Assembly: GCA_030068145.1 (NCBI GenBank)
Contig: JAPJBO010000230.1
Span: forward strand, 124,001-188,000
DNA from: Diplonema papillatum
Lineage: Eukaryota; Euglenozoa; Diplonemea; Diplonemida; Diplonemidae
DNA: 64,000 bases
Reading direction: 5' to 3'
Both the position numbers and the translations under genes were made by a program. The notes under the pieces were generated by a model. That model saw nothing but the letters and a program-made list of their open reading frames with translations. It was not told the DNA's origin and did not search any database. The stretch's first letter is position 1; each line of letters opens with the position of its first letter. Positions 40,641-50,609 of this stretch are shown here, piece after piece.

Positions 40641-41499
40641 CCAGCGGACAACGTATTCCGTTCTCTTGCGCACCTCATGAAACGGGTTGTTTGATCGCTT
40701 GTTCCTCGGGCCGGCATTATACGGCCCTTGCAGGGAGTGGCGCGCGCGCGAGATTATACTTTCGCATGCGGAAATCAAACCGCTTCGGTCGTGCTCGCCG
40801 GGGCATGTTTGCCCCCCTCTGCTTCTCCCGGTGTAGATGACAGTGAAAATTTGCCGTCCAAAAAAGAAGCTGTCGTCGCCTGATGCGTTGAACAGCAGTG
40901 CTTAATCAACTCCGCCTTGCATCAAGTGAAACACAAGTGAGAGACACCGGTGAAACGCCACCTTTTGATAGTGGGTTATCTTCTCATGTCCTTCAGCAAA
41001 CATGTTGTGTTTGGTGAGTCAAGAAATACGAGGCCTCGTAGTAGCAAACGGCAGAGATCGAAAGCCGGTTTTTGGAGATAGGCGAAAAGACACCACGCTG
41101 CTAGTGTGCAACTGATAGTCAGTAATCGACGTTTTTCCAGGGCACTTCTATTGCGCCTCCAGCATCGGAAGTGCTGAACTAAACGGGCCTGGCACCCCTC
41201 AGTCCGACACGCCCCTTCTGCCAGGTTTTCGCGGAATGTCAGCACGGGGAATGACGTGAGTAAACCTCCAAAGAAGTACTCTAGAATGCAGACGCCCTGC
41301 GAATTGGTGCTGGCAGCACAGTTTGTGCTGAGGCTCCAAGAGCACGCGCACGATGGCGGACGAATATTAATAAATAACTGGACGCACGCCTCTTCCAGCA
41401 CCCAAAAGAAGCGATGCGTTCGTTTCCGGAAGAGCGGTTTGAATCGCCGGAGAGCAGTTTCAGCGGATGGAGCGGGTTGGGCTGAGGCTTCGACTGTTT

Positions 41500-43587
41500 T
41501 CACACGGCGGTGGCTTCCAGGGCGTGGAATGGACGCTCGCCTCCGTCCCGGTTGTAATTGCGCGAAACCCGGCGGGCGGAGTGTGAGGGACTCGGCAGCG
41601 GCGGCCGCTCCTCTTCGAGCTCCACGAAGCGCTGGTTTGAATCCGGCAGCGCGAAGAAGGTGCTCTGCGCCACCGGCTCGCCGAGGTCGCGGGAGTGCCT
41701 CTTGTTGCTCTTCAACGAACCGCTCGCGGACAAGGGATGCGCGGGAGGCAGGTCGGAGTCGCCGTGCCGCACAGGGGAGTTGGGCGGGAAGAACGCGGGC
41801 GAGGCTTGGAAGGCCTCCCCGGGAAAATACGCCGGGGGCGCCTGGCCCGGCTCGGCCGGCGGGATGGGGAGGCGGGTGTCGTGCGGATCGCTCGAGAACG
41901 CAGAGTACTCGGACTTCGGGAAATCGCCGATGGCGTCGCCCGGGTCGCGGTTCCTCTTCCACATCATGAACCCGAGCCCCGCGCACAGCAGCAGCACGCC
42001 GACGACCAGCAGCAGCTGCACGACGGGGACGTCGGCCTCCTCTTCTTCCGCGGCCCCGTGGTCGGTACCATGGCCATCCTGACCTCCGTGGCCTGTTTCG
42101 GTTTCTTGTTCGTCCCCGTTGCAGTGCCTCTCGGCCGTAGCATTTATGGCGCGCCCCAGCTTTTCGATGTGCACGCTATGGTCCAAGTACCGGCACAGCG
42201 TCGCGGATATGTCGGCAGGCGACGCATGCCTCGGCATGCATTCTCCAAACGTGACCCGGATGGCCAAGTGAGGGACGCTCGACGTCGCTTCATCCGCCTC
42301 AACATTCACCAGGCCCTGCTGTTGGCTGCACGTTGCGAGCCCGAGGGATTCTACTACGAATTCCTTGAAACTGTCGGTCGCGAAGCAGGTCGGGTTGTCC
42401 AGGTCGGCGCAGGAAGCGGATACAATGAGGAGCGTTTCGTCAATTTCTACTTCGTACTTCGCTGCGTGTCCGTGGCCAGACGGGTCTGCAGTGGCCCCAT
42501 GCCCAGTTTGAGGCGACCCATGCGGGTCTGCAGTGGCCCCATGCCCAGTTTGAGGCGACCCATGCGGGTCTGCAGTGGCCCCGTGCCCAGTTTGAGGCGT
42601 ACCATGCGGGTCTGCAGTGGCCCCGTGCCCAGTTTGAGGCGTACCATGCGGGTCTGCAGTGGTCCCATGCCCTGGGTCTGGTGTTGCCCCATGTCCAGGT
42701 GGAGGTGTTGCTGTATGACCACCAGCTGGGTCTGGTGTTGCCCCATGTGCAGGTGGGGGTGTTGCTGCATGGCCACCGGCTGGGTCTGGTGTTGCCCCAT
42801 GTGCAGGTGGGGGTGTTGCTGCATGGCCACCAGCTGGGTCTGGTGTTGCCCCATGTGCAGGTGGGGGTGTTGCTGCATGGCCACCAGCTGGGTCTGGTGT
42901 TGCCCCATGTGCAGGTGGGGGTGTTGCTGCATGGCCACCAGCTGGGTCTGGTGTTGCCCCATGTGCAGGTGGGGGTGTTGCTGCATGGCCACCGGCTGGG
43001 TCTGGTGTGACCCCATGTGCAGGTGGGGGTGTTGCTGCATGGCCACCAGCTGGGTCTGGTGTTGCCCCATGTCCTGCTGGACCGGTAGGGGTAGGCGTTG
43101 CTGGATGGCCACCAGCTGGGTCTGGTGTTGCCGCATGTCCAGGTGGGGGTGTAGCTGTATGGCCACCAGCTGGGTCTGGTGTTGCCCCAGCAGGTCCTGC
43201 TGGACCGGTAGGGGTAGGCGTCGCTGGATGGCCACCAGCTGGGTCTGGTGTTGCCGCATGTACAGGTGGAGGTGTGGCTGGAGGGCCACCAGCTGGGTCT
43301 GGTGTTGCCCCATGTCCTGCTGGACCGGTAGGGGTAGGCGTCGCCGCACCGCTAGGGGTAGCAGGCGTCGCTGGATGGCCACCAGCAGGGGTTGGGTCTG
43401 GTGTTACGGAGCCGCCCTTTTTCGCACCCGGATCCGGAGTTGGCAGGAAACTCAAGAACCCACCGCGCCTCGCTGCCTCCCCAACCGCACTTGCTGGGAT
43501 CGGCTGCCAACGTCCTGTTTCCGCTGCAAAAGACTCAGACTGGGGGTTGGCCAACCCCATGACCAAAGCGGCGATGACGAGGTGCAT
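41500..43587 (-). CDS. Mucin-like type I membrane protein with Pro/Thr/Gly tandem repeats
   Basis: The product has 695 residues. A hydrophobic N-terminus (MHLVIAALVMGLANPQ) looks like a signal peptide. The ectodomain is dominated by repeats of the type GGHAATPPPAHGATPDPA (18 residues), followed by GHGATADPHGSPQT units (13-14 residues). These Thr- and Pro-rich repeats suggest heavy O-glycosylation. A Cys-containing globular stretch of about 130 residues follows (VEIDETLLIVSASCADL to ERHCNGDE), then an acidic spacer and a single TM helix (VVQLLLVVGVLLLCAGLGFM) with MWKRNR as stop-transfer. The roughly 140-residue cytoplasmic tail has Pro- and Tyr-containing motifs (KSEYSAF, APPAYFPGE) that could bind WW or SH3-like partners. 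I recognise no named family. The ATG at 43587 is the first in frame and begins the signal peptide. Confidence 0.85.
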   Translation of the reverse strand: MHLVIAALVMGLANPQSESFAAETGRWQPIPASAVGEAARRGGFLSFLPTPDPGAKKGGSVTPDPTPAGGHPATPATPSGAATPTPTGPAGHGATPDPAGGPPATPPPVHAATPDPAGGHPATPTPTGPAGPAGATPDPAGGHTATPPPGHAATPDPAGGHPATPTPTGPAGHGATPDPAGGHAATPPPAHGVTPDPAGGHAATPPPAHGATPDPAGGHAATPPPAHGATPDPAGGHAATPPPAHGATPDPAGGHAATPPPAHGATPDPAGGHAATPPPAHGATPDPAGGHTATPPPGHGATPDPGHGTTADPHGTPQTGHGATADPHGTPQTGHGATADPHGSPQTGHGATADPHGSPQTGHGATADPSGHGHAAKYEVEIDETLLIVSASCADLDNPTCFATDSFKEFVVESLGLATCSQQQGLVNVEADEATSSVPHLAIRVTFGECMPRHASPADISATLCRYLDHSVHIEKLGRAINATAERHCNGDEQETETGHGGQDGHGTDHGAAEEEEADVPVVQLLLVVGVLLLCAGLGFMMWKRNRDPGDAIGDFPKSEYSAFSSDPHDTRLPIPPAEPGQAPPAYFPGEAFQASPAFFPPNSPVRHGDSDLPPAHPLSASGSLKSNKRHSRDLGEPVAQSTFFALPDSNQRFVELEEERPPLPSPSHSARRVSRNYNRDGGERPFHALEATAV
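42478..43400 (-). repeat. 54-bp and 39-42-bp coding tandem repeats in the mucin-like gene
   Basis: From about 42676 upward the unit is 54 bp (plus-strand text GGTCTGGTGTTGCCCCATGT and GGGGGTGTTGCTGCATGGCC). Neighbouring units are identical or differ by one or two bases. Around 43080-43380 a longer variant unit recurs (GACCGGTAGGGGTAGGCGT). The 42478-42675 block uses a shorter unit with GCGGGTCTGCAGTGGCCCC. Confidence 0.9.
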
Positions 43588-44944
43588 TGGCAACTCCCGT
43601 CAGCTGGGAACCCGCAGCTGTGACAAGTGACGAATGCTCGAGTCGTGAGTCACCGCTAAGGTGGTCCCCTCCCGTTTCCTTGTCTCCCCCTCTCTTTCAC
43701 ACGCAAGGAAGAGCCGAATTTCTATCGCGATATCGGAGAGATTGAGGGAGGAGGGTCAACGTGGGATGCTTGATTTGTTGGTCTCTATCGACGGGGAGGG
43801 AAACCTGTGGAATGTGCATTCTGGGGGGACAAGAATGGGTCTGAGCCGTTGAATTTTGGCACGACGAAGTAAGAGCTGTTTCGAATAGAATGCAAAGAAC
43901 CTGTGTGGCAATAATCTGCTACCGCATAGGTATAATTGAGTTCGCAAGACGCATCGAGCAAGGATCGAGTCAACCGAGCCCGAAGGGCGCTGCACGTTTT
44001 GTTGCCGAGAACGCTTCGCACCTCTTCGCTGCGGCTCTCTACTGAGGAGAGCCGAGTTTTGTAGCGTTATTCGTATGGAATCGTTTGACTAGAATGCAAA
44101 GAAGTTGCGTCGCCGTCATTGACGGCCTATGGCCCCGTTGTGTCGTTGACGACATTGCGAAACCCCTCACGCCATGTTCCTCCAACTGAGAGAAGGCTGC
44201 CTCGGCTTCCGATTTGCAGTCCAAGAGCTCCGTCACACGCTCTCGCGATGGACCTGCCGTCTTCCCATCATTGGATAAGTAAAACGTATTCCATTGTTGC
44301 CGCCTCCCACCTATTCTTCACTGCCCAAAGGCAGACTAGAGTCAAACTCAACCGGGGTCTTCTCTCCCCGCTGATAATTTTAAGTCCGTTTCCTTGACTG
44401 CTGTTTCGCGAGATAGTGGGCCACCTTTTTAAGCACGACTATCGTTAAATGCGAGCGTATCCCATGACATCTCAAGCGGCTTTGAGTGGGCTCGTGCTGT
44501 TCGATTCAAAGTTCATATGCAGCTCTTGACAACAACAGTCAGTTCCGTGTCTGTTCAGCTGGTCCACCGTCTTGCCCGTGAAGCTAGCCTCGAGCTTAGC
44601 CAAAAGCTAGCAAGCTGCAAATGCTCTATGTATGATAAAGCGCTATCACTCATTGCCACTCGTTCCACACAGATTGCCCATGTGTGCGTGCAACCTTGCA
44701 GTTTACATGACTCTCGGAAGCAAAGAACAGTACATGAAAGCTCAAACAAAACAGAACTCATGAAAGCGAGCCACCGGAAAAAAAGGGGCCCGGCGCACGT
44801 TGTAGGCCACCCTTCTCTGCGCGTATGCTCTGGGTTGCACGCGACCACGACAAAAGGTCTCATTTACGACAGGCAGGACTTGGTTCACACATTGCTCAGC
44901 TTACACTGGTAAGACACGTTACACTGGTAAGACACATTGGGTCT

Positions 44945-45020
44945 TATGGACAGCTGTGATAAACAGCAGCAGACAATTCGATGCAGTTTCAGGAGATAGG
45001 ATAGGGGTGGGGACTGACAA
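44945..45020 (-). repeat. Dispersed repeat family 4 copy
   Basis: On the minus strand it reads CCCCACCCCTATCCTATCTC and then CTGAAACTGCATCGAATTGT. The last part also matches text near 63897-63925. Confidence 0.45.
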
Positions 45021-45612
45021 TTGATCAGGGGCGGTTCAGTTCGTCCATCACACATTGCATGTGTATCCCGGTCCTGATCCCACGCCGTCCTCGCGATTCG
45101 ATTCGCGAGGGGTGACTAATTTCGCGGCAGCTTGTGTCTGCACACCGAGACGGACTGTCAGGGAATACCCTTATTAAATTTGTTTTCGCAAGTTCCAACG
45201 GCTCGTTCACGCCTTCGGAATCAACAGATTTCATTTGTGCGCCGGTCGATCGATTTCCCACTAGCTACCAGGCTCGCTTCGGGTTTCAGAGCTTTGATGT
45301 AAACCACCAAAAAACGTTGCCGACTGCACAAGGCATTGTAGTGTAGAGCTATCTCGCAAGATTGTTTGTGCTCAAAAGAGACGCAGCAATGGCCTTCGAA
45401 AAGGGGACGAACTCATATGATGGCGCTGGACACCCCACGTTGCACCCCAGTGAAAGGCGTGAGCAGTGTGGGCCCGTTCGCGATGGAAGACGTTGCGAAG
45501 CGACGCAGTGCACGTGTACGTGTGTTTGAAGTATGTTTGTGGGGCTTCGGGTGACGAACCCAGGCTGTGTTTCCGTCACTGGGGGTTTCACCTGTCGCCA
45601 CAGTTGAGGTGG

Positions 45613-45655
45613 CCAAGTCTTTGGCTTCGCCCGCGAGCAACGTACTTCAGCTTGA
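45613..45655 (-). pseudogene. Degenerate copy of the 3' end of the adjacent helical-protein gene
   Basis: The plus-strand text TTGGCTTCGCCCGCGAGCAA followed by CGTACTTCAGCTTGAC parallels the gene's own 3' end at 45726-45772. Its minus-strand translation resembles VKLKYVARG against the gene's VKMKYVGRW. Confidence 0.6.
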
Positions 45656-45724
45656 CTCGACGTCATCAGATCCTCGTGCGGGACTTCAGTGTAAAGTGGC
45701 AGCTATCACTCCTTCCGGCGGCGC

Positions 45725-46321
45725 TCAGGTCTTGGGCTTCGCCCAGCGACCGACGTACTTCATCTTGACCTGCTTCGAATTGGCCATGGCGGCGGTCAAT
45801 AAGTCGGTCATTTCGTCGATTTTCTGCTGCTGCACCGACACCGTTCGCACGACGGACGAGACCACCGACAGCTTGTAGGGGACGCTCTCGGTCGCGGGGA
45901 TGCGCGGCGGGCGGTAGATGGCCATCGTCCGCTCGGTGCCGGCGAGGGAGGCCTCGGCGGCGGTCAGCAGGTTGCTCTTCGAGGCGAGCTGGCGGATGGC
46001 CTTGCGCACGGTGTCCTCGTGCTTGGTGCCCCGGAAGACGGCTCGCGTAGTGAACACCGCGTTGCGGATGAGCTGCTGCCCGACGGTGTCGAGCTCGCCG
46101 GCGAAGGCGACCAGTTTTTGCTTGTGGTCCGCCAGCAGGTTCCTCCGCCGCTGCTGCAGCTCGAGGGCGCCCGTGTTGCCGAGGGTGCCGGCCAGGAACA
46201 GCTCCGGCTTCGGCGACGCCGGGGCGGCCCGCGCCTGCTCCTCGCCGCTGCGGAACATGTCCGTCTCCGCCGCCGCCATCGCGAGTGCCGCCGAAACTTT
46301 GCTGTCCCCGCGCACGGTCAT
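45725..46321 (-). CDS. Unrecognised helical protein
   Basis: The product has 198 residues from the ATG at 46321 (MTVRGDSKVSAALAMAAA). I do not recognise a family. Most of the sequence is predicted helical, with a charged heptad-like stretch (NTGALELQQRRRNLLADHKQ) followed by RKAIRQLASKSNLLTAAEAS and a C-terminal helix (QQQKIDEMTDLLTAAM) before a basic tail (VKMKYVGRWAKPKT). A proline-rich loop (IYRPPRIPATE) separates the last two helices. There is no signal peptide or TM segment, so it is probably cytosolic or cytoskeletal. The frame is open for 11 codons upstream without an ATG, and a GTCAG there could be an acceptor, so an upstream exon is possible. Incomplete copies of both its ends lie on either side, which suggests the locus has been duplicated repeatedly. 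Confidence 0.7.
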   Translation of the reverse strand: MTVRGDSKVSAALAMAAAETDMFRSGEEQARAAPASPKPELFLAGTLGNTGALELQQRRRNLLADHKQKLVAFAGELDTVGQQLIRNAVFTTRAVFRGTKHEDTVRKAIRQLASKSNLLTAAEASLAGTERTMAIYRPPRIPATESVPYKLSVVSSVVRTVSVQQQKIDEMTDLLTAAMANSKQVKMKYVGRWAKPKT

Positions 46322-46599
46322 CCGGAGGCGCGGAGCCTTTTGTGTTGCTGACAATCAACCGAGGTTGATGTCTGGCGGCAGCAGCTTCGCACACACCCCC
46401 CTCCCAGCGAGATCAGCCCCGCCACCAACTATTTTCTTTTGAGCAGGCCAAGTTTAAGCCCTCTCTTCAGGTAGGTTTTGTTCCTTTTTCACCTGGTATG
46501 TCGTGAGGTTGCGAGAGTTAGGGATCTCCACAGCACGGTGTGTAACAGCGACATGATTTTCAGTGCGGTGTTGGTGCGCAAGAAAATGTGTGTACCCCT

Positions 46600-47043
46600 C
46601 GTGGTCCGCCAGCAGCTCCTCCGCCGCTGCTGCAGCTCGAGGGCGCCCGTGTTGCCGAGGGTGTCGGCCAGGAACAGCTCCGGCTTCGGCGACGCCGGGG
46701 CGGCCCGCGCCTGCTCCTCGCCGCTGCGGAACATGTCCGTCTCCGCCGCCGCCATCGCGAGTGCCGCCGAAACTTTGCTGTCCCCGCGCACGGTCATCCG
46801 GAGGCGCGGAGGCTTTTGTGTTGCCGACAATCAACCGAGGTTGATGTCTGGCGGCAGCAGCTTCGCACACACCCCCCTCCCAGCGAAATCAGCCCCGCCA
46901 CCAACTATTTTCTTTTGAGCACGCCGCCATTGCGAGTGCCGCCGAAACTTTGCTGTGGTCATCCGGAGGCGCGGAGGCTTTTGTGTTCGAGGACCGTCAT
47001 GGTGTCCAGTCTCGGCAGCAGCTTCGCACACACCCCCCTCCCA
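46600..47043 (-). pseudogene. Two decayed 5' partial duplicates of the helical-protein gene
   Basis: 46600-46921 repeats 46103-46440 at very high identity (start of the gene plus its 5' flank) but is cut off after the LELQQRRR-encoding part and runs into unrelated sequence. A third, shorter copy covers about 46922-46987 and resumes at 47014-47043 (CGGCAGCAGCTTCGCACACA). Both have the gene's orientation and lie directly 5' of it. Confidence 0.88.
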
Positions 47044-47092
47044 CTTTGCAATCGGGCTGCGGCATACGACGACGGCGGTAAATAAGAAGAAA

Positions 47093-47250
47093 AAGACAGG
47101 CGCTTCGTTTTGTTTGTGCGTGCCGATTGATCGTTTCCCACTTGTATTTACCCTGTGTATATTCAGTAAGGAATTCTGATCAACCACCAAAACACGCTGC
47201 CTACGTCTTCTTAGCCTGCACAGTACATTGAAGGCAAGATTGTTAGTACT
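47093..47250 (-). repeat. Dispersed repeat family 2, full copy
   Basis: This copy shows the longest version: GACAGGCGCTTCGTTTTG, GTGCGTGCCGATTGATCG, TTCCCACTTGTATTTACC, GGAATTCTGATCAACCACC, AAACACGCTGCCTACGTC, ending at TTGTTAGTACTA. It has the same orientation as the intronic copy at 29550-29668. Confidence 0.85.
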
Positions 47251-47689
47251 AAAAAGCGGAACGAGATATAAACATAACCTTCTTCTAATTTGGTTTCTTT
47301 GTATCAAGGCAGGCTTGCAGCCCTGCCCCCGCGCTCGCACTGCACACGGTCCCCTGGGATGTCGCTGTGCGTTGCTGCAAGCCGCGAGCGGACACGTGAG
47401 ATGGCGAGCGTTCCGCACATTTTCTTTTTTGTTTTTGGCGTATTGCTTGAATTGTTGAATGGGCGGATGGTTGGGGCCACCAGAGTGCGAGAGACTCGAA
47501 TCGGCCTGAAAAACAACAAAGGGGAGGTCCGTGTGGGTGTGATCGGTATCCTGCTGGGGGTGTGAAGAGGACTGCGAGGAAGAAGCCCGCGGTAAGTCAG
47601 CTGAACCGGGAGCTACCGGAGTGGGTGTGAATGGCGTACACCCAGCTCGTTTGCGGCATAATCAAACCTCGGGGATAAAAGACTGCATG

Positions 47690-47845
47690 TTTTTCCCGGT
47701 TCAAGGAAACAAGAATTTTCGTTGACCGCACTACCCTGAGCCCAAATCCTGGACGTGGTTTCAGGTGGCAAATTTGGCAAATGGTCATGATCAGAAGGTC
47801 CTACTTGGGCGCTTCAGTTTCCTTACACATTGCATGTGGCTAAAA
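47690..47845 (+). repeat. Dispersed repeat family 3, copy 1
   Basis: Shared with 50466-50595: TTTTCGTTGACCGCACT, CCCAAATCCTGGACGTGG, TTTCAGGT, CATGATCAGA, GTCCTACTTGG, TTCAGTTTCCT and ACATTGCATGTGGCTAA. Confidence 0.8.
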
Positions 47846-49915
47846 AATTTTGGTTCTCCGTCGGTCGGGTAAAGCTGCGCCGTGTTTCGGACTCATCCTC
47901 AGTACGGAACCTTGAGTGTCCGCAGACGGGACAACGGTAAGTCTGTATTGGGGGCTCAGCGACTTTGTTAAGGATCGTCGAAACCCCGTGGATGGGCGGA
48001 TGATTCTTAACAAGGTCCCTTGGGGGGGCTGGGAACCGATCACAGTACACAGACCAATTTCAGCGTCCACGAGGCGTTGACGCATATATACGCGTCGAGG
48101 AGCGGCGCGCTTGATTATGCTCCAAAGCACAGTTGTGGCCGGAGAACAAGAAGCAAACGTTTGCTATCGAGGTCCGTTCCGACGTTCCTTTGTTTGATCG
48201 TTCGCTTTCTGGGCACAACGAATTCCCGCCGATAGGGCGCCCGCCGACGTGTATTGTGCCAGCGACACACATGTGGCCCATTTTCGGACGACGGTTGCAC
48301 TTAAAGACGAAGCCAACAAATAAACGGGAACACAGGGGAACCCCTCCATCCGCTGTTTATACCCTGTATGCTCCGGTACCGCAAGAACAGTTAATCTCCA
48401 TCATTTTCACCGTCACTGACCAGTAAGATGGTGTCCGCTTCGTTTGTGGGAGAACCCCTCGGACTCTGGAAAGGATCCTCTAGACAAAGAGACACTAGTC
48501 GGACAACTGAACATCCGGCGAATTGGGGGGTTCCGGCTTTTTTCGGCCGTAGCCGGTTCGCTGCTAGTGATGGACCTTGGCGCTGGCACCCGGAGCAGGA
48601 AAGGAGGGTATCTGTGCAGAGCGTGACGCAAGCCCGGCAGTTATTTTCTACCAACTACGCTCCTCTGCTCGGAAACACTCCACGGTAGCCACCAGTTGCG
48701 CGCGACCGGTCGAACTTCTCGGTAGTAGTGGTCGTCGACCCTCGGATGGTACGGATTTACGACTAACACCTTGCTTTCCATCAACCAGCAATTTGTAAGC
48801 TTGTTGCATTCGTACGGTCGAGGTAAATACACTTGACCGCAAAAAGATTGGTACGAGTGAAACAGGTCAGCCGAGTACTACTTCGTACTACTTCTGTAGT
48901 GGACTGCTTGGCGTGGTCGTGAGGAATCGTTTTGAGTTCGATTCTGCAAAACGGCTGGGGAGAGGGGCCATTGCAACGACCCCGACAGCGTACAACCACA
49001 AAAGCTATAACTTCTGTCTTGGTAGCTAACCCTGGACCGCCTCAAGTAGCCTGACAGCCGAGAATGCAAGCAAGGGCCCGCCTGACAAAATGTCACGATG
49101 TGGAACAGAAAAGGATACGAATTGTCGGAGGGGGAAGGGGGTTGGTTGACTATATTTGCACATGCTTTGCTTGCGCTGCGGCTAGGACAGACCTGCGCGG
49201 AAGATACGCCACATGGCAGCGCTGCGGAGGGGACTGAGTGGGGAATTGCGGTGATTTTGGTCGGAGAGTTTTGGTACAGGGGGTCGGGGCGGGCCAAGAA
49301 CAGAAGAGAGCTCACTTGTGTGCACAAGGATTAGCTCCAGGAACAAGTATTCTGAGAGAATCTCCCCCAATAGCACATGTGAGCGCGGCTGAAATTACAG
49401 CTGAGGGTCTAGCTGCGCGACGGAACTTCAGATCGAGTGCGTTCTATTAGCCTTGGAAATAAGCCTCGCAAGACTGCACAAGTAGGAAACTGTCGAATAC
49501 TTCCTCTCATACGAAAGCTGACTGTGCCTTCGAAGAGTTGGAAGTCTACCCTTCGGTGCTTCTCGATGCGGTGGTAAGTCTGGCACAGTTCGACAGGACT
49601 ACGCTCGGCATACCATGATGCACCGCAGATGGTAGAAGGTTTTCGCTGCATGGCATCGTCTGCTCTGCAGAGTGCGTGTATATGCTCTTAGGAACGGGCA
49701 ACAACTTTGACACTCCACACAGGGCTAATTATCCTGGAAGGCTGCAGAACCACGCATGGATTTGTGCTTATCTTGTGAATGCACATGGAAACATCAGGGA
49801 AGATCCCATTCTGGCATCGGCCGTGACAGTCAACCTCTATATAGTAGATGAGCACTCGATGGAAGGGCGGTTGCAACCTGGTCCCCCGCTGATACTTGCA
49901 TTGAGCACTGCAGGA

Positions 49916-50083
49916 TCAGACCTCGCGACAGTAGAGCAGTGGCGCCTCCCACGATGACTTGCCGGTTCCGATGTCGTAGTAGTACGGCGTCCCGTCATCG
50001 GAGGAGAACTGCACCCACTTTTCGGCAGGCATCGCGACTCGGCTGCCGTTCGCGTCGTTGTCCTCGGCAGCCTTGAGGGCGAA
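49916..50083 (-). CDS. Calcium-channel alpha subunit, exon 4 (C-terminal WW domain)
   Basis: This 168-bp exon was found by reading a frame with no long ORF. After a CAAACCACAG acceptor it gives FALKAAEDNDANG, then a complete WW domain: KWVQFSSDDGTPYYYD, IGTGKSSWEAP. Both signature Trp residues, the YYY core and the final Pro are present. The protein ends PLLYCREV and TGA. The phase (0) matches the exon 3 donor (GCG|GTGTGT), and the join ERPNA|FALKA is smooth. WW domains bind Pro-rich ligands such as PPxY, so the channel tail should recruit a partner. A GAG|GTCTGA near the stop could alternatively be a donor to a further exon. Confidence 0.8.
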   Translation of the reverse strand, partial: FALKAAEDNDANGSRVAMPAEKWVQFSSDDGTPYYYDIGTGKSSWEAPLLYCREV

Positions 50084-50609
50084 CTGTGGTTTGCGGGGGG
50101 ACTTTGGATGCGGAAGAGGGGAGAAATGCGGGGTTTTGTGCTCTTCTTTTACTTGTGACCACGGCCTCTCCCGAAGCCCCCAACGTCAGGATCTCTTGCG
50201 GTACAGAAACGCGGGGGCACAGGCGTTCCCCCAGAAACATGAAGGTGCTCGTTAGAGCTACACTGAAGTTGTTCTCTAGCCTCCAGAAATCAACATTTGG
50301 CTCTTTCATTTGTTGCGCGTATCAAGGTAGACGGTCCAAACTTTGCCGCTGCGACGATTGTTGCGTGCAGAAGCGGAACTCTGCCTGCTCCGGTAAGTTG
50401 CGCGCTGCTGACAACTAAGTTTTCGTACCAACAATGCGTTGACCGCAAGGAGTACGAGAAAGTAGAGAGGAAAACTAGAGTTTTCGTTGGCCGCACTGCT
50501 CTGAACCCAAATCCTGGGCGTGGTTTCAGGTAATCATGATCAGAGAAGGCCCTACTTGGACGGTTCAGTTTCCTCACATTGCATGTGGCTAAGAGAAAGG
50601 ACAACACAC
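50084..50609 (-). other. Channel intron 3 (526 nt)
   Basis: Donor GCG|GTGTGTTG, acceptor CAAACCACAG|TTC, phase 0. A family-3 repeat (50466-50595) lies right next to the donor. Confidence 0.75.
50466..50595 (+). repeat. Dispersed repeat family 3, copy 2 (inside a channel intron)
   Basis: It matches 47690-47845 over TTTTCGTTGGCCGCACTGCT, CCCAAATCCTGGGCGTGG, CATGATCAGA and ACATTGCATGTGGCTAA, with short indels. Confidence 0.8.

Larger units (their letters stand above)
37263..41499. other. Spacer rich in dispersed repeats
   Basis: No gene recognised in 4.2 kb. It holds family-1 repeats (37887-38110, 38749-38890), a small further fragment of the Nudix gene's 5' flank near 37490, a family-4 repeat (40588-40640) and a degenerate direct duplication near 39810-40080 around ACAGAGTGAACCG. 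A minus-strand frame at 40976-41986 overlaps the mucin-like gene antiphase and is rejected. Confidence 0.5.
43588..45724. other. Spacer between the mucin-like and helical-protein genes
   Basis: No gene recognised. A family-4 repeat lies at about 44945-45020 (reverse orientation). A decayed fragment of the family-2 repeat may lie near 45285-45370 (AACCACCAAAAAACGTTGCC). A short degenerate copy of the downstream gene's 3' end lies at 45613-45655. Confidence 0.5.
47044..49915. other. Spacer with repeat families 2 and 3
   Basis: No gene recognised in 2.9 kb. It contains a family-2 repeat (47093-47250), directly 5' of the duplicated gene fragments, and a family-3 repeat (47690-47845). Frames near 48400-48800 and 49100-49330 have no recognisable domains. 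Confidence 0.5.

Noticed and set aside
40976..41986. 336-codon minus-strand frame overlapping the 3' part of the mucin-like gene
   Set aside because: It overlaps the TM/tail coding region in another phase; the composition is not protein-like and no domain is visible.
41695..43623. 642-codon plus-strand frame opposite the mucin-like gene
   Set aside because: It is a by-product of the 54-bp repeats (Cys/Trp/Met-rich translation); the opposite frame has a signal peptide, TM helix and stop-transfer signal.
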